Part shown: piece by piece, positions 35,380 to 42,992 of the stretch
How positions within the stretch are numbered: the first letter of the stretch is position 1
Layout: each line of letters opens with the position of its first letter
NCBI RefSeq assembly: GCF_009827315.1
Contig: NZ_WTYF01000004.1
Span: 744,001-808,000 of the forward strand
Length of the DNA: 64,000 bases
Direction of reading: 5' to 3'
Source of the DNA: Qipengyuania gaetbuli
GTDB taxonomy: Bacteria > Pseudomonadota > Alphaproteobacteria > Sphingomonadales > Sphingomonadaceae
Program-made: the position numbers and the translations under genes
Notes under the pieces: generated by a model
What the model was told of the DNA's origin: nothing
The model's input: only the letters and a program-made list of their open reading frames with translations
Databases searched by the model: none

Positions 35380-36785
35380 GTTCCTTCCCCGACAAGAAAA
35401 TTGCTCAACGCCTGCTCGAAAAGGCAGCGCAACTGGCGACACGGGGTCGCTACAGCGACCAAGCGCTTGATCCCCACCAGGCTCCGCTCGCAGCACGGGA
35501 CAGGTTCGACATCGCACTTCCTCGCAGGGGTCGCGACCCACTCGAAGTGATCGAATCGCTCGATAGTGCTGCGCGTCCCGGCCTCTCCGGCATGACCGAT
35601 GCCGGCTTCATGAGCTGGGTTATCGGCGGCTCGCATCCTGCAGGCGTGGCCGCCGATTGGATGGCCGCGGCCTGGGGCCAGAATGCCTGCCTCTACGAAG
35701 CTTCGCCTGCGTCTGCCCAGGCCGAGGCGGCAAGCGCGAAATACCTCCTCGACGTGCTAGACCTGCCGCCCGAAAGTTCGGTCGGCTTCGCCACGGGTGC
35801 GACCATGGCAGCCTTCACTTCACTCGCCGCTGCGCGCCTGTGCGTGCTCGAGCGCGCTGGCCATGATTTCGAGCGCAAGGGCCTCTACGGCTGTCCCGAA
35901 GTGGCGATCTACATTGCCGACGATGCCCATGTGACCAATTACTCGGCGCTGCGGTACCTCGGTTTCGGCAGCGACCAATTGCACCGGATCCCCTCGCTGG
36001 ACGACGGAACCTATGATTGCGACGCGCTCGAGGCAGCCATGGCCGAAGACGATGTGCCCGCGCGGATCGTGCTGGCACAGGCGGGCCACATCATGTCGGG
36101 CGCCTTCGACGACTTCACGCGCCTCGCCGCGCTTTGCAAACGCCACGGCGCATGGTTGCATGTCGATGGTGCCTTCGGCCTATGGGTGCGTGCCAGCCGA
36201 AGGTTGCGGCGCATTGCCGAAGGCGTGGAGCTGGCCGATTCCTGGTCGGTCGACGGACACAAGTGGCTGCAAATTCCGTATGACTGCGGCTTCGCAATCG
36301 TGAAGCATGAGGAGTACCACCGCCGCGCCATGTCGATGCAGGCGGGATACCTCCCCAAAGGCGAACCGCTGCGCAACAATTCGGACTATGTCCCAGAACT
36401 CTCGCGCCGTGCGCGCGGCTTTTCGGTCTGGGCGGTGATGCAGAGCCTCGGGCGCAAGGGCATCGAGGACATGATCGAAAGCCATTGCCACTCGGCGCAC
36501 TTGCTCGCCCAGGCGCTCAGGCGGCTGGACGGCGTGGAGGTGATCAACCGTCAGTGCCTCAACCAGCTCGCTGTGGCGTTCCACAGCCCGCATTGCGACG
36601 GGGCTGAAGCGGTGGCGCAGGCGCTCAACGCCAGCGGGCGCTATTTCGTACGCACCGCTCAATGGCAGGGCCGCAAGCTGCTGCGCTTCTCGATCATCAA
36701 CGGCGAAACTGGTCCCGACCACGTTGCACCGATGGTCGATGAGATTGCCGCTGCATGGCAAGCGATCTCGCGCGCCGCCGCCTGA
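35376..36785 (+). CDS. PLP-dependent group II decarboxylase
   Basis: 469 residues. Group II amino acid decarboxylase fold: GGSHPAGVAADW (substrate loop), GFATGATMAAF (phosphate-binding), HVDGAFGLW (PLP-contacting Asp), and SVDGHKWLQIPYD with the PLP Lys. Family members act on glutamate, aspartate, aromatic amino acids or cysteine sulfinate; the substrate cannot be read here. Translational coupling (ATGA) to a cysteine synthase-glutaredoxin fusion suggests a sulfur-containing substrate, but this is inference. Confidence 0.88.
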   Translation: MSSFPDKKIAQRLLEKAAQLATRGRYSDQALDPHQAPLAARDRFDIALPRRGRDPLEVIESLDSAARPGLSGMTDAGFMSWVIGGSHPAGVAADWMAAAWGQNACLYEASPASAQAEAASAKYLLDVLDLPPESSVGFATGATMAAFTSLAAARLCVLERAGHDFERKGLYGCPEVAIYIADDAHVTNYSALRYLGFGSDQLHRIPSLDDGTYDCDALEAAMAEDDVPARIVLAQAGHIMSGAFDDFTRLAALCKRHGAWLHVDGAFGLWVRASRRLRRIAEGVELADSWSVDGHKWLQIPYDCGFAIVKHEEYHRRAMSMQAGYLPKGEPLRNNSDYVPELSRRARGFSVWAVMQSLGRKGIEDMIESHCHSAHLLAQALRRLDGVEVINRQCLNQLAVAFHSPHCDGAEAVAQALNASGRYFVRTAQWQGRKLLRFSIINGETGPDHVAPMVDEIAAAWQAISRAAA

Positions 36786-36799
36786 GAAACCGAAACAAT

Positions 36800-36827
36800 C
36801 GAAACGAGAAAACCGGCCATGCGATAT
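36800..36827 (+). promoter_or_regulatory. ECF-sigma-like promoter, small peptide
   Basis: CGAAAC at 36800-36805, exactly 16 bp, then CGATAT at 36822-36827. Shares GAAAC-N16-CGATATC with 33768-33795; the first base of the -35 box differs. About 75 bp before the ATG at 36902. Confidence 0.45.
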
Positions 36828-36901
36828 CAGGGTGATACACGGCCAAGCCATATTCTCCGTGTTGCCGACGAACCGGCGATGCCAAACATTGGAGAATGAA
36901 A

Positions 36902-37027
36902 ATGTACGTAAAGACCGAAAACCCGATTCAACAGAAAATGAAGCTGGCTCTCGCCGCCACGATCTGCGCGATGGCTACTATCAGCAGCGCCGTCGCCATG
37001 GTGGTGACACAGGCAAATGTGGCGTGA
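36902..37027 (+). CDS. 41-residue membrane or exported peptide
   Basis: MYVKTENPIQQKMKLALAAT opens a 41-residue peptide whose residues 14-35 are hydrophobic (a membrane anchor or signal peptide) and which ends QANVA. GGAGA lies seven bases before the ATG and a promoter-like motif shared with the neighbouring redox units lies further upstream. No family recognised. Being under the same putative sigma factor, it may be a small envelope-stress or regulatory peptide. Confidence 0.55.
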   Translation: MYVKTENPIQQKMKLALAATICAMATISSAVAMVVTQANVA

Positions 37028-37433
37028 TCGATCCCTTCTATCGAACGATCACAGAACTTGAAGCGAAGGGCAATCAACTCGCAGGTCCAGACTTCTGCGC
37101 TCAGTATGGTTGCTCTTCGCCATTCCGCCAGTCCCATGTCGTTCTAGCATCTCATGGACTCAATCCGGGTCTCGCAGTTCCATAAGAATTGCATGCGATT
37201 CGTGCTTTTAAAGACCCGCCAGTGTTTAAAACCGAAGAATTTGGATGCGTAAGCGGAGTGTCTGCTTTGGGCGCTTCGCAGCCTGAAAGCAGACCGTCCG
37301 CAATCGGGTCGTCAGCGGTCAGTCCGCTTTCTGGGTTTGGGATCGCGCTAGCCGACATTCTGGTTCCGGGCTTGCAGGTGGGGATGAGCAGAATACTCAG
37401 GTGGCGAAGCGCGTTGACTGTGATGCTCGACCC
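37028..37433. other. gene-poor intergenic region
   Basis: No gene is supported. It contains an inverted repeat GTCTGCTTT...AAAGCAGAC (37259-37294) followed directly by a partial long-form repeat (37296-37358). The first 200 bp may be decayed coding sequence, but I cannot assign it. Confidence 0.4.
37296..37358 (-). repeat. GTCCGC-family repeat, partial copy
   Basis: GTCCGCAATCGGGTCG then CAGTCCGCTTTCTGG and ATCGCGCTAGCC. It keeps the left end and centre of a reverse long copy; the right end is lost. Directly preceded by a second family-like inverted repeat. Confidence 0.6.
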
Positions 37434-38087
37434 TCATTCAGAGTACGCAGTCAGTCCGGGTGTATCGACGACGTTGATCTGACGATAATGCCGTTCAATC
37501 AGTCCTTCCGCAGCGAACTGTGACAATACCTGCACTGTTGTCACTCGCGATACTCCAACGAAGTCAGCGAGCTGTTGTTGCGTAATCTTGAGCGCGCGCC
37601 CTTCATTCGCGGCCATATCGGATAGAACCCGCGCTATACGTGCCTTCGCGGGTAGGTTCTGGACACCTTCAACCCTGTCCAATGCAAGCCGCAGCTTATT
37701 CGCCAGCGCGCTTAGTAGCCACTTGGCGAACTTGGGCCCTTCTTCCAGCAAGCGCTCGACCTGAACCATCTCGATCCAAACGAGTTGCACTTCGCCTTCC
37801 GCGATCGCGTGAACCTGCTGAGGAAGGCCGGCGAAACAAGCGAGCTCGCCAATCAAGTCACCCGGGCCAAGGACCGCAAAAAGCGTTCGCTCTCCCTCTG
37901 GTCCGAAGCGGCAAGCCATAACGTGTCCGCTCTCGATCAACCAGAAACCAGTTCCCGGATCTCCGCGGTGCAGCACTTGAGAGCCACTGGTAAATCGCTT
38001 CCGCACGCCCAGCTTGACCAGGGTCGCAAACATTTGCCCCTCTGCGTGCGTGGGACCAATTTCAGAGAATTGATAAGTTCTTTGCAT
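37434..38087 (-). CDS. Crp/Fnr-family transcription regulator
   Basis: 217 residues. N-terminal cyclic-nucleotide-binding fold (about 20-140) with FWLIESGHVMACRFG and GPGDLIGELACFAGLP; the Arg-Ser pair that contacts cAMP in Crp is replaced (QQVHA), and there is no Fnr-type Cys cluster, so the ligand is not predicted to be cAMP or an iron-sulfur centre. C-terminal helix-turn-helix QQQLADFVGVSRVTTVQVLS. It is divergent from the HD-domain gene across 59 bp and probably controls it. Effector unknown. Confidence 0.9.
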   Translation of the reverse strand: MQRTYQFSEIGPTHAEGQMFATLVKLGVRKRFTSGSQVLHRGDPGTGFWLIESGHVMACRFGPEGERTLFAVLGPGDLIGELACFAGLPQQVHAIAEGEVQLVWIEMVQVERLLEEGPKFAKWLLSALANKLRLALDRVEGVQNLPAKARIARVLSDMAANEGRALKITQQQLADFVGVSRVTTVQVLSQFAAEGLIERHYRQINVVDTPGLTAYSE

Positions 38088-38146
38088 TTCTGCTCTTCCT
38101 GAACCTGTAGAAGGTCATTGGCAACATCAGGCAGAGGACCACCAAA

Positions 38147-38734
38147 ATGACCGAAGTAATGGAGAGGAGTGCAGCCTTCCGCACTATGACCGAAGGCACC
38201 CAGGAGGACTGGGACATTATCTTGACGCATGCCAAACCGTTCGCGGAAAACGGCGGTGCACGAATACTCGATCACTTGAAATTGCTCGATGGTGATTTTG
38301 GCGGCTTTCCTGTCGACCGCCTCACGCATTGTTTGCAAACTGCAACGCGTGCCCATCGCGATGGCAAACCGGAAGACTATGTCGTCATGGCATTGCTGCA
38401 TGACATTGGAGATACGCTAGGCGCGTACAATCACGCCGACATCGCGGCCGCGATCCTCGAACCTTTCGTGTCAGAAGAGTTGCACTGGATCGTGAAGCAT
38501 CATGCCATTTTCCAAGGCGCGAACTTCTTCCACTTTGTCGGACTCGATCCCGAGATGCGACAGAAATACGCCGGATCGCCCTATTACGAAGCGACCGTCG
38601 AATTCATCGACAAATACGACTGTCCGGCCTTCGATGCAGACTACGACACGCTGCCGATCGAGTTCTTCGCCCCTATGGTCATGCGTGTTTTCGAACGCCC
38701 CCGGGTCAGCCTCTACAAAGCCGCAATGGACTGA
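38147..38734 (+). CDS. HD-domain protein (phosphohydrolase or diiron oxygenase type)
   Basis: 195 residues. HD-fold metal motifs: LTHCLQTATRA (His61), MALLHDIGD (His85-Asp86), YNHADIAA (His96), VKHHAIF (His118-His119). The tight helical HD fold and the FQGANFFHFVG and YCPAFDADY-like surroundings recall the mixed-valent diiron oxygenase group (PhnZ, myo-inositol oxygenase) as well as simple phosphohydrolases. Substrate unknown. First of three short-spaced genes with an aldolase and, after 77 bp, a methyltransferase, all divergent from the Crp-type regulator. Confidence 0.75.
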   Translation: MTEVMERSAAFRTMTEGTQEDWDIILTHAKPFAENGGARILDHLKLLDGDFGGFPVDRLTHCLQTATRAHRDGKPEDYVVMALLHDIGDTLGAYNHADIAAAILEPFVSEELHWIVKHHAIFQGANFFHFVGLDPEMRQKYAGSPYYEATVEFIDKYDCPAFDADYDTLPIEFFAPMVMRVFERPRVSLYKAAMD

Positions 38735-38751
38735 CTTTCAGGAGAAAAACC

Positions 38752-39546
38752 ATGGCAACAATATTCGACATAAAGTCCGCCGCCGACGATTCCCATATCC
38801 GCGGGTCGGTAAGTCCAGAGGAATGGCAGGTTCGCGTCGATCTCGCCGCCGCCTACCGCCTCGTTGCCTATTACGGCTGGGACGATCTGATCTTCACTCA
38901 CCTGTCAGCCAAGGTCCCGGGGCCGGATAAGCACTTCCTGATCAACCCATACGACATGATGTTTGATGAGATCACGGCATCATCACTCGTAAAGATCGAT
39001 GTTGAAGGGCAGCCGGTTGTGCCTACTGCCCACCCGGTTAATCCGGCCGGGTTTACGATCCATTCGGCATTGCACATGAATTGCCCCGATGCGCATGCAG
39101 TCATGCACTTGCACACACCAGCGGGGCAGGCAGTTAGCGCAATGGAGTGCGGCCTTCTCGAACACACGCAAACGGGAATGGTGGCTCGCGGTGACCTTGC
39201 ATACCACGAGTACGAGGGTATCGCGACCGACCTCGGAGAGCGAGACAGGCTGGTCGAGGACATGGGCGACAAGCACTACATGATCCTGCGCAATCATGGC
39301 ACTTTGGCCATTGGCGCATCGGTGCCTGAAGCCTTCCTGCGGCTCTATTTTCTTGAACGGGCATGTGACGCTCAAGTGAAGATGCTCGCTGCTGGGCGCG
39401 ATGGATTACACAATCCACCGCAGGGTACTCCGGAGAAAGTTAGGGAACAGACCCCTGAAGAGGCGACAGCGCTCGTCGCTAAGCAGCTCGCCTGGCCCGC
39501 GCTGCTGCGTAAGCTTGACCGGATCGACCCTAGCTTCAGAGACTAG
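38752..39546 (+). CDS. class II aldolase/adducin domain protein
   Basis: 264 residues from the ATG at 38752 (CAGGAG upstream), 18 bp after the HD gene. Class II aldolase pattern: AAYRLVAYYGWDDLIFTHLS, zinc ligands HLHTP and LRNHGTLAIG, plus an acid/base Glu region. Bacterial members cleave or rearrange sugar phosphates such as fuculose- or ribulose-phosphate. It probably acts on the product of the HD enzyme, by position. The natural substrate is unknown. Confidence 0.88.
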   Translation: MATIFDIKSAADDSHIRGSVSPEEWQVRVDLAAAYRLVAYYGWDDLIFTHLSAKVPGPDKHFLINPYDMMFDEITASSLVKIDVEGQPVVPTAHPVNPAGFTIHSALHMNCPDAHAVMHLHTPAGQAVSAMECGLLEHTQTGMVARGDLAYHEYEGIATDLGERDRLVEDMGDKHYMILRNHGTLAIGASVPEAFLRLYFLERACDAQVKMLAAGRDGLHNPPQGTPEKVREQTPEEATALVAKQLAWPALLRKLDRIDPSFRD

Positions 39547-39622
39547 GGATGATTGATCTGTAACATTTGGTGGTCCGCTTTTCGCCCATGTGTAAAGGGG
39601 AGAACCAAGCAGGAGAGAACGC

Positions 39623-40456
39623 ATGGCGCTGATAGAGGATTTTATAGCTGGCAGGGCGCCACCAGAACTATACCAAGCCTATCTAACTCCGTTGTTTGAA
39701 ATCTGGAGTGATGCTTTGATCGAAGCATGCCCGCCGCGTGGCAGAGCGCTCGATGTGGCATGTGGCACGGGTATAGTAACTAGAAAGATCGCTGCACAGC
39801 GAGGCGTAGACAGTGTTGTTGGTATCGACATCGCACCGCCAATGGTTGAGGCCGCGATTGCGGCTACAGATCCAGAGAGCCCGATCAAGTATCAAGTGGC
39901 CAGCGCGGATCAGATCGATTTTCCCGATGGCCATTTCCAGTCGGTCTTTTGTCAACAAGGCTTGCAGTTTTTTCCTGACAAGATTGCCGCCTTGAATGAA
40001 GCGGGTAGGCTTCTCGCGCGAGGCGCGAAAGCCGCATTTGCTGTCTGGACATCAGGCAGCGATGGCAATCCAGTTTTCGGAGCTTTCGAAAAGATCGTAG
40101 CCGAAGAACTCGGCGCCGATTTGGTGCCATTCGGGCCATTTTCATTCGGTTCGAAGAACCAGATCGAAGAAGTTGTCGCAAACTCAGGTCTAAGACTGAT
40201 CGCTATGAAGAAGGAAGAGCGCATGGCGCGCCTACCCGATCCACGGACTTTGGTGCTCTTCGATTTGTTGTTTCTTGGCCGCCCTGGAGCCGACGGAACC
40301 ATGCACCCGCTTTTTGATCCTTCAGACAGCGCAAAGGACGAACAAATAGAGCGCATAATCTCGAAGCTATCATCGACAACGGAGCAATACCTGGAACCTG
40401 ATGGCGATCTCCTTGCGCCCAGCACGGCTTATATTATCGTGCTCGCAAAGAACTGA
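39623..40456 (+). CDS. class I SAM-dependent methyltransferase
   Basis: 277 residues from the ATG at 39623 (CAGGAGAG upstream). SAM-binding motif I is LDVACGTGIVTRK at about residues 42-55, motif II GIDIAPPMVEAA, followed by VASADQIDFPDG and FCQQGLQFFPD. The order fits UbiE/Methyltransf_11-like small-molecule or lipid methyltransferases. Acceptor unknown. A long-form repeat follows 34 bp after the stop. Confidence 0.85.
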   Translation: MALIEDFIAGRAPPELYQAYLTPLFEIWSDALIEACPPRGRALDVACGTGIVTRKIAAQRGVDSVVGIDIAPPMVEAAIAATDPESPIKYQVASADQIDFPDGHFQSVFCQQGLQFFPDKIAALNEAGRLLARGAKAAFAVWTSGSDGNPVFGAFEKIVAEELGADLVPFGPFSFGSKNQIEEVVANSGLRLIAMKKEERMARLPDPRTLVLFDLLFLGRPGADGTMHPLFDPSDSAKDEQIERIISKLSSTTEQYLEPDGDLLAPSTAYIIVLAKN

Positions 40457-40489
40457 GCAATTGGTCCGCGCCGGGGTTAGAGCTTGAAC

Positions 40490-40575
40490 GTCGGCTTTCC
40501 ACCCATCTGACTACGCTTTCACCAAGGTAACGATACGCCAGGAGCGGACCATCAGCTAACGGCCCGGAAGTGGAC
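40490..40575 (+). repeat. GTCCGC-family repeat, full long copy
   Basis: 86 bp: GTCGGCTTTCCACCC, TCTGACTACGCTTTCACC, GCCAGGAGCGGACCATCAG, ending GAAGTGGAC. It is between the methyltransferase and P-type ATPase genes, 3' of the former. Confidence 0.85.
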
Positions 40576-40614
40576 ATTGGTGCATGTGCAGGATGACCTG
40601 TATATTCCGTTGCT

Positions 40615-42864
40615 ATGAGCACAGACTGCGACCATTGCGGGTCAGACCGGCACAACCATTCCTGTCACCATGGCGGTGACGATGGCGGGCATGGCGAGCC
40701 TGCGCGCGGTGGCCGGTACGATCTGGTCCCAGCGAATTATCGGGGGCCGGTCTATACCTGTCCGATGCATCCTGAAGTGCGCCAGAAGCACCACGGTTCA
40801 TGTCCGATCTGCGGCATGGCGCTCGAACTCGAAAGGTCGGCGCATGCCGAAGTAGGCCCGAACCCAGAACTCGCCGACTTTACACGGCGGTTCTGGATTG
40901 GCGCCGTCCTGACTGTGCCGGTGCTGCTCCTCGCCATGGGTCCGATGATCGGCCTTGGCGTGATCCGCGAGGCAATCGGGCAAGGGCGCGCGCAATGGGC
41001 GGAACTGGTACTGGCAACGCCGGTGGTCCTGTGGTGCGGCTGGCCCTTCCTAGAGCGGGGCTGGAAGTCCTTTGCCTCGTGGAACCTCAACATGTTCTCC
41101 CTCATCGCAATGGGCGTGATGGCCGCATGGCTGTTCAGCATTGCAGCGGTTTTCGCGCCCGGCCTGTTTCCAGCCGGCTTCCGGGACATGCACGGACACG
41201 TCCCTGTCTATTTCGAAGCCGCCGCCGTGATCGTCGTGCTCGTGCTGCTGGGACAGGTGATGGAATTGCGGGCGCGCGAAGGGACTGGCAAGGCAATCCG
41301 GGCACTGCTCGACCTGGCAGCCAAGACCGCGCGCGTCATCCGCGCAGATGGCAGCGAGGATGAAGTCCCGCTCGAAGAAATCGAGGTCGGCGACAGGCTG
41401 CGCGTGCGGCCTGGGGAGAAGGTTCCGGTCGACGGAATCGTGATCGAAGGCCGCTCATCGGTGGATGAAAGCATGATTACCGGGGAACCCGTCCCGGCCG
41501 AGAAGACCAAGGACGATCCGGTCACCGGTGCGACAATCAACGGCACCGGCAGCCTCGTGATCGAAGCGCTCAGGGTCGGCGCGGACACGATGCTGAGCCA
41601 GATCGTAGCAATGGTCGCAAAAGCGCAGCGATCTCGCGCTCCGATCCAGAAATATGCCGACAAGGTGGCCGGATGGTTCGTACCTGCGGTGATCGCGATT
41701 GCGGGCGCCGCCTTTGTCGCCTGGGCAATTCTCGGACCGGACCCCGCGCTGTCCTATGCCCTGATTGCGGCCGTGTCCGTCCTGATCATCGCATGCCCAT
41801 GCGCCCTCGGCCTCGCGACGCCCATGTCGATCATGACAGCAACGGGTCGCGGCGCACAGTCGGGTGTTCTCATCAAGAATGCCGAGGCGCTGGAACGCTT
41901 CGAGACGATCAACACGCTGATCGTCGACAAGACGGGCACCCTGACAGAGGGTAAGCCGCGCCTTGTCGCGGTCATGCCCGAAGAGGGCAGCACGGAGAAA
42001 GATCTGCTGCGGATTGCAGCGACGCTGGAGCGCGGCTCCGAACACCCGCTTGCCGAAGCAATCGTGAGCGGTGCGCAGGATCGCGGCTTGCAGCTTTCGG
42101 ACACGGAAGAATTCGAGGCGGTAACCGGCAAGGGTGTGAAGGGGCGGGTCGACGGGCAGCGAGTGGCGCTCGGCAATGCGGCGCTGATGCGGGACCTGGG
42201 GATCGATCTGGCTGGGCTGGCAGATGTGGCCGACGCGCGGCGGGACGAGGGCGAGACGGTCATGTTCGTCGCCATCGAACGCGCGCTGGTAGGGATGGTC
42301 AGCGTCGCGGATCCGGTGAAAGAGACGACCCACGGCGCCCTTGTCGCCCTGCACGAGCTCGGCTTCCGCATCATCATGGCCACGGGCGACAACGAACGCA
42401 CGGCCCGCGCGATTGCGAGGCGCCTCGGCATCGATGAAGTGCGCGCCGATGTGCTGCCCGAAGACAAGGCGCGCATCATTCGCGAATTGCAAGATCAGGG
42501 AAGCAAGGTCGCAATGGCGGGCGACGGCGTGAACGATGCGCCCGCGCTCGCCCAGGCCGATGTCGGCATCGCGATGGGAACAGGAGCGGATGTCGCGATC
42601 GAAAGCGCGGGGATCACCCTGGTCAGCGGCAATCTCGATGGGATCGTGCGCGCGCGAAAACTCACGCTCACAACGATGCGCAACATCCGCCAGAACCTGT
42701 TCTTTGCCTTGTTCTACAACGCGCTCGGCGTGCCGGTCGCCGCCGGGATACTCTATCCCGTGCTCGGAATCCTGATCAGCCCGATGTTCGCCGCCTTCGC
42801 CATGAGCGCGTCTTCAATTTCGGTGGTGACGAATTCTCTTCGGCTAAGGAGTGCAAAAATCTAA
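40615..42864 (+). CDS. copper-type P1B ATPase with N-terminal HMBD
   Basis: 749 residues. Instead of the classical GMxCxxC domains, the N-terminus is rich in His and Cys ([19 protein letters not shown]) and carries a heavy-metal-binding domain YTCPMHPEV...[11 protein letters not shown]. Eight membrane spans. TGEP (SMITGEPVP), the CPC motif ([10 protein letters not shown]), the phosphorylated Asp ([10 protein letters not shown]), HP (SEHPLAEA) and the GDGVNDAP hinge are intact. It exports Cu(I) or Ag(I) by ATP hydrolysis. No CueR-type gene is adjacent. Bounded on both sides by long-form repeats. Confidence 0.95.
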   Translation: MSTDCDHCGSDRHNHSCHHGGDDGGHGEPARGGRYDLVPANYRGPVYTCPMHPEVRQKHHGSCPICGMALELERSAHAEVGPNPELADFTRRFWIGAVLTVPVLLLAMGPMIGLGVIREAIGQGRAQWAELVLATPVVLWCGWPFLERGWKSFASWNLNMFSLIAMGVMAAWLFSIAAVFAPGLFPAGFRDMHGHVPVYFEAAAVIVVLVLLGQVMELRAREGTGKAIRALLDLAAKTARVIRADGSEDEVPLEEIEVGDRLRVRPGEKVPVDGIVIEGRSSVDESMITGEPVPAEKTKDDPVTGATINGTGSLVIEALRVGADTMLSQIVAMVAKAQRSRAPIQKYADKVAGWFVPAVIAIAGAAFVAWAILGPDPALSYALIAAVSVLIIACPCALGLATPMSIMTATGRGAQSGVLIKNAEALERFETINTLIVDKTGTLTEGKPRLVAVMPEEGSTEKDLLRIAATLERGSEHPLAEAIVSGAQDRGLQLSDTEEFEAVTGKGVKGRVDGQRVALGNAALMRDLGIDLAGLADVADARRDEGETVMFVAIERALVGMVSVADPVKETTHGALVALHELGFRIIMATGDNERTARAIARRLGIDEVRADVLPEDKARIIRELQDQGSKVAMAGDGVNDAPALAQADVGIAMGTGADVAIESAGITLVSGNLDGIVRARKLTLTTMRNIRQNLFFALFYNALGVPVAAGILYPVLGILISPMFAAFAMSASSISVVTNSLRLRSAKI

Positions 42865-42875
42865 TTAAGCGGCGT

Positions 42876-42962
42876 GTCCGCTTTCCATCTCACTTCGTGA
42901 CCGTTTCACCGAGCTAACGATGTGCCAGGAGCGGACCGTCAGGTAACGACCCGATTGCGGAC
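42876..42962 (+). repeat. GTCCGC-family repeat, full long copy
   Basis: 87 bp: GTCCGCTTTCCATCTCACTT (loop variant CTTCGTGACC), TTTCACCGAGCTAACG, CAGGTAACGACCCG and ATTGCGGAC. It starts 12 bases after the P-type ATPase stop; the leftward TPR protein gene ends 30 bp beyond. Confidence 0.9.
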
Positions 42963-42992
42963 ATTTATCTACTAGCGTCCGGTAACATATCG

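Noticed and set aside
35055..36785. 576-codon frame as one long decarboxylase
   Set aside because: The first 107 codons overlap the glutaredoxin domain in another frame; the ATG at 35376 overlapping the upstream stop is the natural start.
37434..38087. Crp-type protein as the cAMP receptor for the cyclase at 30080
   Set aside because: The Arg-Ser residues that bind the cyclic phosphate in Crp are replaced (QQVHA), so cAMP binding is not supported.
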